From CADEDH01 sp965216205 (GTDB lineage: Bacteria > Actinomycetota > Acidimicrobiia > Acidimicrobiales > SZUA-35), in contig OZ244139.1 of NCBI GenBank assembly GCA_965216205.1, positions 3,348,001 through 3,412,000 on the forward strand: a stretch of DNA of 64,000 bases, read 5' to 3'. Shown here piece after piece: positions 48,320 to 59,984 of the stretch. Numbering within the stretch: position 1 is the stretch's first letter; each line of letters opens with the position of its first letter. The notes beneath the pieces are model-generated. The model was not told the DNA's origin. It did no database searches and saw nothing but the letters and a program-made list of their open reading frames with translations. The position numbers and the translations under genes were made by a program.

Positions 48320-49510
48320 TCAGGAAGCGGGGAGACGCTCCGCGGCAGCCGACAGGACCGCAGCAGCGATCGAACCCTTGTCGGTCAACGGGACGTCGAG
48401 AACGAAGTTAGCCGGCCCGAGGATCGTCACCGCGTTGGTGTCGTGGGCAAAGCCCACGCCCGGTGCCGACACATCGTTCGCCACGATCAGGTCCGCCCGC
48501 TTCCGGGCGAGCTTCTCGGCGGCGTGGGCCCGGAGATCGGAGGTCTCGGCGGCGAACCCGACGAGCACCTGCCCCGCCGGTTTCACCTCGCCGAGCGCAG
48601 CGAGGATGTCCACGGTCCGCTCGAGCCGCACCTCGGGCACGCCATCGGTCTTCTTCAGCTTCTCGCCGGCGACGGCGACGGGGCGAAAATCGGCGACCGC
48701 GGCGGCCATGATCACGATGTCCATGCCGGGGGCGATCGCCATGACCGCCTCGTGCATGTCGGCGGCGCTGACCACGTCGACCCGGTCCACCCCGGTTGGC
48801 GCCTCGCGATCGACGGTGGTCACGAGCGTGACCGCTGCGCCCTGGCGCTGCGCCTCGGCCGCGAGGGCATAGCCCTGCTTGCCGGTGGATCGATTGCCCA
48901 GGTACCGGACCGGGTCGATCGCCTCCCGGGTACCACCGGCGGTCACGAGCACCGATCGCCCGGCGAGCGGTCGATCGGCGAAGAGCTCCACGACGGTGTC
49001 GACCACGGTCGCGGGATCGGCGAGGCGGCCCTTGCCGATGTCGCCGCCGGCCAGTCGTCCCTCCTCGGGCGGGACGACGACGACCCCGCGGGCCTGGAGC
49101 ACCGCCAGGTTCTCCTCGGTGGCCGGGTGCTCCCACATCTCGGTGTGCATCGCCGGGCAGATGACGACCGGGGCGGTCGTGGCCAGCAGCGTGGCCGACA
49201 GCAGGTCGCCGGATCGGCCGGTGCGAAGGTCGGAGATGATGCGGGCGGTCGCTGGGCAGACCACGATCGCATCGGCGGTCTGGCCCATCCTGGTGTGCGG
49301 GATGTGGTGCGAGTCGCGCCAGAGGCTCGTCTTGACCGGCTCCGATGCGAGGGCGGTGAAGGTGGTGGGCCCGACCATGTTGTGGGCGGCTTCGGTCAGG
49401 ACCGGGGTGACGTGGGCACCGAGATCGACGAGGCGGCGACAGACCTCGATCGCCTTGTACGCAGCGATGCCTCCGGTGACGCCGAGGACGATCGTCCTGC
49501 CCTCGAGCAC
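48320..49510 (-). CDS. coaBC: Phosphopantothenoylcysteine synthetase/decarboxylase
   Basis: Coenzyme A synthesis. The CoaC flavoprotein half (1-185) has VTGGIAAYKAIE and PAMHTEMWEHPATEENL. The CoaB half has VTAGGTREAIDPVRYLGNRSTGKQG-type binding (near 190-215) and EKLKK. 396 residues from GTG. It lies in mihF-gmk-rpoZ-coaBC-metK. Confidence 0.96.
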   Translation of the reverse strand: MLEGRTIVLGVTGGIAAYKAIEVCRRLVDLGAHVTPVLTEAAHNMVGPTTFTALASEPVKTSLWRDSHHIPHTRMGQTADAIVVCPATARIISDLRTGRSGDLLSATLLATTAPVVICPAMHTEMWEHPATEENLAVLQARGVVVVPPEEGRLAGGDIGKGRLADPATVVDTVVELFADRPLAGRSVLVTAGGTREAIDPVRYLGNRSTGKQGYALAAEAQRQGAAVTLVTTVDREAPTGVDRVDVVSAADMHEAVMAIAPGMDIVIMAAAVADFRPVAVAGEKLKKTDGVPEVRLERTVDILAALGEVKPAGQVLVGFAAETSDLRAHAAEKLARKRADLIVANDVSAPGVGFAHDTNAVTILGPANFVLDVPLTDKGSIAAAVLSAAAERLPAS

Positions 49511-49533
49511 GCCGGCGGCGTCAGCGGTGGCCG

Positions 49534-49809
49534 TCAGGAGGCGTCGTCGGCCGAATCGACCGGCTCGGGACGAACCGGCACGATCTTGTCTGCCGCGATC
49601 TCCTCGAATGCGATGGACAGTGGCTTGCGGGCCACCGAGGTGACCTGAGGCGGAACCTTGGCCCCGAGGCCCTCACCGAGCTGGCCGAAGTAGGCGTTGA
49701 TCTCCCTGGCCCGGGTCGCAGCGAGGGTGCACAGGCCGAACTTCGTGTCGGTCTTGCTCAGCAGCACCTCGACACCGGGACTCATCATCGTGTCGTACTT
49801 TTCGGCCAT
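49534..49809 (-). CDS. rpoZ: RNA polymerase omega subunit
   Basis: A 91-residue subunit that helps assemble RNA polymerase. ATRAREINAYFGQLGEG and KPLSIAFEEIAADKI are typical of actinobacterial omega. The ATG giving MAEKYDTMMSPG is preferred to an upstream frame extension. It follows gmk as in most actinobacteria. Confidence 0.95.
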   Translation of the reverse strand: MAEKYDTMMSPGVEVLLSKTDTKFGLCTLAATRAREINAYFGQLGEGLGAKVPPQVTSVARKPLSIAFEEIAADKIVPVRPEPVDSADDAS

Positions 49810-49858
49810 CGGGTCAACCTCCGGCTCCGAGTGTAGCGGGGTGCCACCAGGGTCCAGG

Positions 49859-50413
49859 TCAGAGGGAAGCGCGTGCCTTCTCGATCGCGATCCACATGTC
49901 ATCGACGGTGTCGTCGATGTTGGTGTTGACGATGATCGTGGCGCCCAGCTCGCGCCCGGCGTCTGCCTCCTCGGCCGCCTTGTCGAGCCGCTCCCGGACC
50001 TTCTCCGGGGGGTCGCCCCGCCGACGCAGGCGCGCCTCCTGCTCCGCCGCCGACGGCGCGACGAGGAAGATCAGGAGCGCGTCGGGGTGGGTGTCGAGCA
50101 CCTGGCGCGCCCCCTGCACGTCGATCTCGAGGACGATGTCGCGACCCGGCGGCGCATCGAGCGCAGGGGTTCCGTAGTAGTTGTCGAGGAACTCGGCGTA
50201 CTCGAGGAAGCCGCCTGCGGCGATCCTCGACTCGAACTCCTCGCGACCGACGAACACGTAGGCGTCCTCGGGCTCCGATGGACGGCGCGGCCGGGTGGTC
50301 CACGACCGGCTCAGCCAGAGCTCGGGATAGCGCTCCACCAGCGCCTCCACCACGGTTCCCTTGCCCACACCGCCCGGGCCGGAAACGACGACGACGAGCG
50401 GTGATTCGTTCAG
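49859..50413 (-). CDS. gmk: Guanylate kinase with probable CTG start
   Basis: Phosphorylates GMP. The P-loop SGPGGVGKGT is followed by SRSWTTRPRRPSE and GGFLEYAEF for GMP. The first ATG, GTG or TTG in frame (GTG at 50368) lies inside the P-loop and would destroy it. Upstream the frame has only one start-like codon, CTG at 50413-50411. It overlaps the mihF stop (CTGA) and has GGAGG 7 nt before it. This gives 184 residues, normal for Gmk. Initiation at CTG is inference, but it matches the 4-nt overlap pattern of the region. Confidence 0.93.
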   Translation of the reverse strand: MNESPLVVVVSGPGGVGKGTVVEALVERYPELWLSRSWTTRPRRPSEPEDAYVFVGREEFESRIAAGGFLEYAEFLDNYYGTPALDAPPGRDIVLEIDVQGARQVLDTHPDALLIFLVAPSAAEQEARLRRRGDPPEKVRERLDKAAEEADAGRELGATIIVNTNIDDTVDDMWIAIEKARASL

Positions 50414-50724
50414 CGGAGCACCTCCAGGAGCGCCTTGCGCTGCTGGGGCCCGAGGCCCGACAGGCGCCGAGACTTCGCGATGCCGATGTCGTCCATGATC
50501 CTGCCCGCCGTGACCTTCCCGACACCCGGCAACGACTCGAGAACAGCCACGACCTTGATCTTCGCCAGGATCGGATTGTCGTCCGCCTGGTCGAGGAGTT
50601 CGGTGAGCGTGATGCTGCCCATCTTGAGCCGGTTCTTGACGTCGGAGCGAACGCGGCGGGCCTCGGCTGCCTTCTCGAGAGCGGCAGCTCGTTGTTCTGG
50701 AGTCAACTCCGGGGGCTTTGGCAT
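50410..50724 (-). CDS. mihF: Mycobacterial-type integration host factor
   Basis: A 104-residue DNA-binding protein of the actinobacterial IHF family, unrelated to enteric IHF. KMGSITLTELLDQADDN, KVVAVLESLPGVGKVTA (helix-two-turn-helix) and GLGPQQRKALLE are characteristic. It shapes the nucleoid. The ATG giving MPKPPELTPEQR is used. TAAAGT (50732-50737) ends 7 nt upstream, so it may be leaderless. Confidence 0.95.
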   Translation of the reverse strand: MPKPPELTPEQRAAALEKAAEARRVRSDVKNRLKMGSITLTELLDQADDNPILAKIKVVAVLESLPGVGKVTAGRIMDDIGIAKSRRLSGLGPQQRKALLEVLR

Positions 50725-50731
50725 ACGCGAA

Positions 50732-50737
50732 ACTTTA
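50732..50737 (-). promoter_or_regulatory. Candidate -10 element for mihF
   Basis: TAAAGT on the minus strand, in a short A/T-rich patch, ends 7 nt before the mihF ATG. There is no Shine-Dalgarno sequence. A partial -35 (GTCACT) lies about 18 nt further upstream. Confidence 0.42.
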
Positions 50738-50805
50738 TCGAGCTGGCGGTGTCGCAGTGACACGGACGGGGACATTCGACGGAAAGGAGCTCAAACTGAG
50801 GAATC

Positions 50806-51573
50806 CTAGACGATACTGGCGAAAAGGGCGGCAGCGGCAGCGGGTGGGTCGTCGGCGAGTGTGACGGCCCGTCCGATCACCAGCAGATCGGCCCCTTCGG
50901 CCATCGCCTCCTCCGGGGTCACGGCCAGCGGTTGATCGTGCCGGTCGGCACCGGCCGCCCGGATACCAGGGACGACGCGGATCGTCCGGGGTGAGAGCTC
51001 GCGCACGTTCTTGAGATCGGGACCGGAGCAGACGATGCCGGTGCAACCGGACTCCACCGCCAACCGGAGGCGGTTCGGCACGATGTGGGGTGGCGCGTCG
51101 GGGTCGCTCGTCAGCACGGTGATGGCCACGGCGGTCGGTTCGGGGAGGCCGGCGTTCATGGCACCGGTCTTCAAGCCCTCCACGCCGGCCTCGAGCATCG
51201 CCGCCCCGCCTTGCGCGTGCATCGTGAGGTAGCGGGCGCCGAGCGCGCCGCACACCCCGGCCGCTCGACCGACGGTCGTGGGGATGTCGTGCAGCTTCAT
51301 GTCGAGGAAGACCTCGAAGCCGTTGTCGAGCATGGTCCCGACCGCGTCCGGCCCAGCGGCCGAGAACAGCTCGAGCCCGACCTTCGCCACCCCGAACCAG
51401 GGGGAGAGCTGCCGAGCCAGCCGGAGGGCCTGGACGAGATCGTCGACATCGAGGGCGAGCGCCATCCGGGATCGGATCTCGGGCGGAAGGCCCTCCGCCG
51501 GCCAGGCGGCGGTCGTCGCCTCGGGCGCCTCCTTGTTGGAGCTTCCGGACTGCTGCGTGGTCGTTTCCCCCAC
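50806..51573 (-). CDS. pyrF: Orotidine 5'-phosphate decarboxylase
   Basis: Final step to UMP. ALALDVDDL, the catalytic DMKLHDIPTTV and VVPGIRAAG with the phosphate loop are present. 255 residues from a GTG with AGGAGG 6 nt upstream; longer readings overlap pyrD out of frame. It follows pyrD by 58 nt. Confidence 0.96.
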   Translation of the reverse strand: MGETTTQQSGSSNKEAPEATTAAWPAEGLPPEIRSRMALALDVDDLVQALRLARQLSPWFGVAKVGLELFSAAGPDAVGTMLDNGFEVFLDMKLHDIPTTVGRAAGVCGALGARYLTMHAQGGAAMLEAGVEGLKTGAMNAGLPEPTAVAITVLTSDPDAPPHIVPNRLRLAVESGCTGIVCSGPDLKNVRELSPRTIRVVPGIRAAGADRHDQPLAVTPEEAMAEGADLLVIGRAVTLADDPPAAAAALFASIV

Positions 51574-51631
51574 CAGGTGCCTCCTCTGAGGTGTGTCGTG
51601 CGTGTCTCGTCGTGTCGTTCTGCTCGGCTGG

Positions 51632-52587
51632 TCAGCCCCCGTCGAGGCGTGCGGTCCCGACGAGATCGTCGAAGTGTCGGATCCCCTGATTAGCACACCA
51701 TCGGGCGAGTTCGGTGCCCACACGGTCACACGTCCGGGGGTCGGCCAGCGTCGCGGTGCCGATCTGGACCGCCGATGCCCCGGCTCGGGCGAACTCCACC
51801 ACGTCGGCGGCCGAGGAGATCCCCCCGACGCCCACGATCGGGAGCTCGGGATGGGCGGCATGCACGTCGGCCACCGCCCGGACCGCCAGCGGCTTGATCG
51901 CCGGTCCCGACACCCCACCTCGACCGGCGCCCAGCACCGGTTGGCCGGTGAGCGGGTCGATGCACAGACCGAAGTACGTGTTGACGAGGGTCACCGCCTC
52001 CGCTCCGCCGTCGACCGCAGCCGCCGCCACGTCGACCAGCGCCGGTCCGACGTTCGGGCTGAGCTTGGCCCACCGGGGACGCCCACAGCCGGCGGTCGCT
52101 TCCAGCACCGCCTCGGTCAGCGTCGGCGAGTGGGCGAACAACTCGTTCCCGGCCTCGGTGTTCGGGCACGAGATGTTCACCTCCACCGCCACGACCGACG
52201 ATCCGACCGCGGCCAACAGGTCGGCGGCCTCCCGGTAGTGGTCGACGGTGCGGCCCCAGATCGAGACGACGACCCTCGCCCCGGACCGTTCGAGCGCGGG
52301 GAGCTCATCGGCCAACCACGCTTCGAGGCCGGGGCCTTGCAGACCGACCGAGTTGATCATGCCGGAGGCGGTGGCGTGGACCCGGAGCGGCGGATTGCCC
52401 TCCCATGGGTAGGGCGCGAGCGACTTCACCACCAGCGCACCGAGCCGTCGGAGATCGACGTAGGCCCCCAGCTCGGCACCGTGGCCCGCCGTGCCCGACG
52501 CGGTCATGATCGGCGATGGCAGCTCGACCGATCCGACCCGGGTGGACAGATCGGCGAGCTCGCGGGCTGAGCGGCTCGTCGACCGGC

Positions 52588-52591
<4 letters not shown>
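51632..52591 (-). CDS. pyrD: Dihydroorotate dehydrogenase, class 1B type
   Basis: Oxidises dihydroorotate. The base is the cysteine of VNISCPNTEAG, which marks soluble class 1; FMN contacts are in VGVGGISSAADV and AVQIGTATL. 319 residues, ATG overlapping the carB stop. Class 1B enzymes normally work with PyrK, an iron-sulphur/FAD subunit; no pyrK lies in the window. Confidence 0.95.
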
Positions 52592-55911
<3,320 letters not shown>

Positions 55912-55912
55912 G

Positions 55913-57055
55913 TCAGCCGACCTCCATGAGCTGGTCGAACTGGTCGAACAGGTAGGCGCTGTCGTGGGGGCCGGGGCTGGCCTCGGGGTGGTGCTGCACA
56001 CTGAATGCGGATGCCCCCCGCACCCGCAGGCCCTCGCAGACCCCGTCGTTGAGGTTCACGTGGGTGACGTCCGCCGCGGCGGCCACCGAGTCGGGTCGTA
56101 CGGCGAAGTTGTGGTTCTGGCTGGTGATCTCGACCTCGCCGGTGAGCTCGTTGCGGACCGGATGGTTCGCGCCGTGGTGCCCGAACGGCAGCTTGGTGAT
56201 CGAGCCCCCGATCGCCAGCGACAGGATCTGATGGCCGAGGCAGATCCCGAAGATCGGGACCCGGCCCACGAGCTCGCCGACCGCGGTGACCGCATACGGC
56301 ACCTCCGTCGGGTCCCCGGGCCCGTTCGACAGGAAGACCCCGTCGGGTCGCCGGGCGAGCACGTCGGCCGCCGGGGTGGCGGCGGGGACCACCTCGACGG
56401 TGGCGAATCGGGCGAGGTGCTCGAGGATCGTGGTCTTGACCCCGAAGTCGTAGGCGACGACCCGCTTCGGACCCACCGAGCCCGTGGCGGTGCTCGTGGT
56501 GGCCACGGTGTACGGATCCCCCGTGGTGACCTGGGCCACGAGGTCGACGCCGTCGGTGCCCGGCTCCGCCTCGGCCGCAGCCAGGAGCTGCGCCAGGTCG
56601 TTGGCGGCCGGTCCATCGGTCGGGCCGAACGCGCCGGGCATCGCCCCGTCGTCGCGGATGAGCCGGGTGAGGCGTCGGGTGTCGACCCCGGCGATGCCGC
56701 CGAGGCCGAGCGAGACCAGCAGCGAGTCGAGGTCGCGTTCGGCCCGCCAGCTCGAGTGGCGGCGGGCGAGGTCGCGGACGATGACGCCGCGGGCAAAGCC
56801 TGCCCGCGACTCGTCGTCGGCCCGCGTCGTGCCGTAGTTGCCGATGTGGGGATAGGTGAAGGTGATGATCTGACCGGCGTATGACGGATCGGTGATCACC
56901 TCCTGATAGCCGGTGAGCGCGGTGTTGAAGACCACCTCGCCGGAGGCAGGGGCCGTGGCGACGGCTCCGATGTGCTCGCCTTCGAAGATCGAGCCGTCGG
57001 CCATGACGAGCGCCGCGGGAACGATGCTGCGGGCCGCTGTTCGGTTGTCCGTCAT
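55913..57055 (-). CDS. carA: Carbamoyl-phosphate synthase small subunit
   Basis: Glutamine amidotransferase of the enzyme above. The nucleophile is in FGICLGHQILSLA, with the partner His in QHHPEASPGPHD. FNTALTGYQEV is in the N-terminal domain. 380 residues. AGGG lies before the ATG and the pyrC stop is 5 nt away. Confidence 0.97.
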   Translation of the reverse strand: MTDNRTAARSIVPAALVMADGSIFEGEHIGAVATAPASGEVVFNTALTGYQEVITDPSYAGQIITFTYPHIGNYGTTRADDESRAGFARGVIVRDLARRHSSWRAERDLDSLLVSLGLGGIAGVDTRRLTRLIRDDGAMPGAFGPTDGPAANDLAQLLAAAEAEPGTDGVDLVAQVTTGDPYTVATTSTATGSVGPKRVVAYDFGVKTTILEHLARFATVEVVPAATPAADVLARRPDGVFLSNGPGDPTEVPYAVTAVGELVGRVPIFGICLGHQILSLAIGGSITKLPFGHHGANHPVRNELTGEVEITSQNHNFAVRPDSVAAAADVTHVNLNDGVCEGLRVRGASAFSVQHHPEASPGPHDSAYLFDQFDQLMEVG

Positions 57056-57060
57056 TCGGG

Positions 57061-58374
57061 TCACCCTTTCTCCTCGGCGACGAGGTCTCCGTCCCTGACG
57101 CGGGGGATGCCAGCGACGATCGTGTGCCGGGCGCGGCCGGTCAGGTCTCGACCGGCGTATGGCGTGTTGATCGACCGGCTCGCCATGGCCGACGGCTCCA
57201 CCGTCCACCGTGCAGCCGGGTCGATCACGGTCAGGTTGGCCGCCCTGCCCGGCTCGATCGGACCGCCGTGACGGTCGGCGATGCCTGCGATGGCTGCGGG
57301 CTGCCAGGTCAGCGCCCCGAGGAGGTCCTCCAGCGTTGCGTCGATCTCGGCGAGGAGCATGCCCAGGGCGGTCTGGAGGCCGGTCGCCCCGAACGGGGCC
57401 TCGTCGAAGGGTCGCTCCTTGGCGTCGACGGTCCACGGGGCGTGGCCGGTCGCGATGGCATCGATGGTCCCGTCGAGCACCCCGGCCAGGAGCGCCTCGC
57501 GGTCAGACGGTGTCCGGAGCGGTGGGAGGAGCTTGACGTTCGGGTCGAAGTCGCCACAGGCGGTCTCGTCGAGCACGAGGTGATGGGGCGACACGTCGGC
57601 GGTGACGGGTTGGCCCGCCTGCTTCGCCGCCCGCACGAGCTCCACGGCGGCCGCGGTGGAGAGCTGCCGCAGGTGGATCGGGGTGCCGGCGAGCCGAGCC
57701 ACGGCGAGCGCCTGGGCGACCCCGACCTCCTCGGCCGCCGCCGGGCGACCGGGCAGGCCGAGCCGGGCCGACCACGCTCCTTCGTTCATCACGCCACCCC
57801 CGGCCAGGGGGGCGACCTCGGGGCGCTGGGCGATCACGGCGCGGACGCCGAGCATCTCGCCGACACCACCGAGGTACTCGAGCGCCCGTCGAAGCAGGCT
57901 CGGATCCTGGATCGGGGCCGCATCGGTGAAGACCCGGACGCCGACGCCGACGAGCTCGGCGAGCGGTGCGAGGGCCACGCCCTGCCGGTCGATCGTCACG
58001 GCGCCCGCCGGGATCACCTCACAGGCCGCCGACTTGGCCAGTGCGAGGATGTCGCTGACGACGGCGCCGTTGTCGATGCACGGGTCGGTGTCCGGCAGGG
58101 CGACGACGGCCGTGTACCCGCCGAGGGCCGCGGCCCTGGCGCCGCTCTCGACCGTCTCGGCCGCCTCGTCGCCGGGTTGACGGAGGTGGGCTCCGAGGTC
58201 GACGAAGCCGGGGGTGACGAGGCAGCCGCTGGCATCGAGGGTCACGACGGTGGGGTCGTCGATCGTGGTGTCGACCGCGTCGATCAGGCCGGACTCGGGG
58301 TCGACGAGCACATCCGCCCGACGGGAGCCGTCGTGGTCGACGACCGTGCCGCCGACCACCGCGATCCTGGTCAC
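57061..58374 (-). CDS. pyrC: Dihydroorotase homologue lacking metal ligands (probably non-catalytic)
   Basis: The 437-residue chain follows class I dihydroorotase over its length (TPGFVDL, GGVMNEG, RAANLTVIDP). Its metal site is gone. DxHxH reads DLGAHLR (Gly61, His63); the HCED site reads AQRPE (Gln183); the HVS-type site reads HLRQLS (Gln237); and TDHAPH reads TGHAPW (Gly310). It should not hydrolyse dihydroorotate. Pseudomonas PyrC' is a known inactive homologue that supports aspartate transcarbamoylase. Coupling to pyrB by GTGA suits such a role. The frame is intact, so it is kept as a gene. An active dihydroorotase must be elsewhere. Confidence 0.9.
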   Translation of the reverse strand: MTRIAVVGGTVVDHDGSRRADVLVDPESGLIDAVDTTIDDPTVVTLDASGCLVTPGFVDLGAHLRQPGDEAAETVESGARAAALGGYTAVVALPDTDPCIDNGAVVSDILALAKSAACEVIPAGAVTIDRQGVALAPLAELVGVGVRVFTDAAPIQDPSLLRRALEYLGGVGEMLGVRAVIAQRPEVAPLAGGGVMNEGAWSARLGLPGRPAAAEEVGVAQALAVARLAGTPIHLRQLSTAAAVELVRAAKQAGQPVTADVSPHHLVLDETACGDFDPNVKLLPPLRTPSDREALLAGVLDGTIDAIATGHAPWTVDAKERPFDEAPFGATGLQTALGMLLAEIDATLEDLLGALTWQPAAIAGIADRHGGPIEPGRAANLTVIDPAARWTVEPSAMASRSINTPYAGRDLTGRARHTIVAGIPRVRDGDLVAEEKG

Positions 58375-59303
58375 GGGCGGACCTCGTCGTCGAACCGACC
58401 GGTGCCGATCACCCGGTACAGCACGGCCATCCGAACCGGGACTCCGGAGGCCACCTGGTCGAGCACGACCGCCCGGCCGTCGTCGGCGGCCTCCGGGTCG
58501 ATCTCGACCCCCCGGTTCATCGGGCCGGGATGCATGATCAGGCCGCCCGGACGGAGCTGCGGCAGCCGATCCACGGTGAGGCCGTAGCGCGCCCGGTACT
58601 CCCGGAGGTCGGGGATGAGGCCGCTCTCGAGCCGCTCCGACTGGATCCGGAGCAGGTAGACCACGTCGAGATCGGCGAGGACGGCATCGAGGTCGGCTTC
58701 GACCTTGACCGGCCAACCGGCGAGGCTCGGGGGCATCAGGGTGCGGGGGCCGATGAGGACGACCTCGGCGCCGAGCTTGGTGAACGCATCCACGTTCGAC
58801 CGGGCCACCCGGGAGTGGTTCACGTCGCCGCAGATCGCGATCCGCTTGCCCTCGAGCGTGCCGAGCCGCTGCCGGATCGTGTAGCAGTCGAGCAGGGCCT
58901 GCGTCGGGTGCTGGTGCCACCCGTCGCCGGCGTTGACGATCGAGGCGTCGGTCCACTGGGTGAGCTGGCGGGGGACGCCCGACGACCGGTGACGGACGAC
59001 GATCGCGTCGACCCCCATCGCCGAGATCGTCTCGACCGTGTCGCGCAGCGACTCGCCCTTCTTCACCGCCGAGGAGCCGGCGCTGAACGTGACGACGTCG
59101 GCCGAGAGCCGCCGAGCTGCGAGATCGAAACTGGTTCGGGTCCTGGTCGAGTCCTCGAAGAAGGCCATGACGACCGTCTTGCCCCGCAGGGCCGGCACCT
59201 TGGGGATCTCCCGCTGCTGGGTCTCGGCGAAGCGGTCGGCGAGGTCGAGCAGCTCGTGCAGGTCGGTCGGGGTGAAGTCGGCGACGCTCAGCGCGTGTTT
59301 CAC
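58371..59303 (-). CDS. pyrB: Aspartate carbamoyltransferase catalytic chain
   Basis: Joins carbamoyl phosphate and aspartate. FFEDSTRTRTSF and GDGWHQHPTQALLD are the two substrate motifs; MHPGPMNRG is also typical. 310 residues from GTG, overlapping pyrR (GTGA). No pyrI regulatory chain is seen. The adjacent inactive dihydroorotase may be its structural partner. Confidence 0.97.
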   Translation of the reverse strand: MKHALSVADFTPTDLHELLDLADRFAETQQREIPKVPALRGKTVVMAFFEDSTRTRTSFDLAARRLSADVVTFSAGSSAVKKGESLRDTVETISAMGVDAIVVRHRSSGVPRQLTQWTDASIVNAGDGWHQHPTQALLDCYTIRQRLGTLEGKRIAICGDVNHSRVARSNVDAFTKLGAEVVLIGPRTLMPPSLAGWPVKVEADLDAVLADLDVVYLLRIQSERLESGLIPDLREYRARYGLTVDRLPQLRPGGLIMHPGPMNRGVEIDPEAADDGRAVVLDQVASGVPVRMAVLYRVIGTGRFDDEVRP

Positions 59304-59905
59304 GAGGTCCCACCGCCCGGGGGAGGGAGGTTGTCGGGGTGGCGGCTGACGTGGCCGAGCTCGACGGCGTCGAGGGTGGCGTTCACCGCCTCGTCGCGCC
59401 TGGTGGGGAGGTTCTTGCCCACGAAGTCGGGCCGGATCGGCAGCTCTCGATGACCCCGGTCGACCATCACCGCCAGCTGGATGGCCCGCGGCCGGCCCCG
59501 GTCGATGATGGCGTCGAGCGCGGCCCGGATCGTGCGGCCGGTGAACAGCACATCGTCGACCAGCACGACCACCTGGCGGTTCAGATCGAAGGGCACGTCG
59601 GTCGCGGCCTCGGGCAAGACGGGCCGGAGGTTGATGTCGTCGCGGTAGAAGGCGACGTCGAGCTTGCCCACGGGCACCTCGATCCCCTCGATGTCCGCCA
59701 GGGCATCGGCCAATGCGTCGGCGAACGGCACGCCGCCCGTCTGCAGGCCGATGATCACGAGATCGTCGAGGCCCGAGTTCCGCTCCACGACCTCGTGGGC
59801 CATGCGACGAACGGCACGAGCGACGGCCTCCGTGTCGAGCACGGTGCTCCGGGCGACGAAAACGCCCCCGAACGGCGGCGTGCGTCTGCGCTCGCGTTCG
59901 GCCAA
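59300..59905 (-). CDS. pyrR: PyrR regulator / uracil phosphoribosyltransferase
   Basis: A UMP-responsive RNA-binding regulator that usually keeps uracil phosphoribosyltransferase activity. The PRPP loop is VVLVDDVLFTGRTIRAALD. 201 residues. The start is TTG (59905), with AAGGAG just upstream; an ATG 3 nt before it is out of frame. First gene of the pyr operon. A hairpin at 59916-59948 touches its ribosome binding site. Confidence 0.96.
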   Translation of the reverse strand: MAERERRRTPPFGGVFVARSTVLDTEAVARAVRRMAHEVVERNSGLDDLVIIGLQTGGVPFADALADALADIEGIEVPVGKLDVAFYRDDINLRPVLPEAATDVPFDLNRQVVVLVDDVLFTGRTIRAALDAIIDRGRPRAIQLAVMVDRGHRELPIRPDFVGKNLPTRRDEAVNATLDAVELGHVSRHPDNLPPPGGGTS

Positions 59906-59915
59906 GGCATCTCCT

Positions 59916-59948
59916 TCCGTACGGGCCTCACGGGACCCGCTTCACGGA
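59916..59948 (-). promoter_or_regulatory. Hairpin overlapping the pyrR ribosome binding site
   Basis: In the leader RNA, TCCGT and GCGGG pair with CCCGT and ACGGA around a TCCCGTGAGG loop, with a GAA bulge. The 3' arm runs into GGAAGGAG, the pyrR ribosome binding site. A bulged stem at this place could be bound by PyrR to block translation. There is no terminator stem, so attenuation by termination is less likely. Confidence 0.5.
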
Positions 59949-59984
59949 CTCCGCCCGACTGTAGCGACTCGGGTCGGCGGTACC

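Noticed and set aside
57061..58374. Calling pyrC a pseudogene
   Set aside because: The frame is full length and coupled to pyrB, and a functional non-catalytic homologue is known in Pseudomonas. Loss of ligands alone does not show decay.
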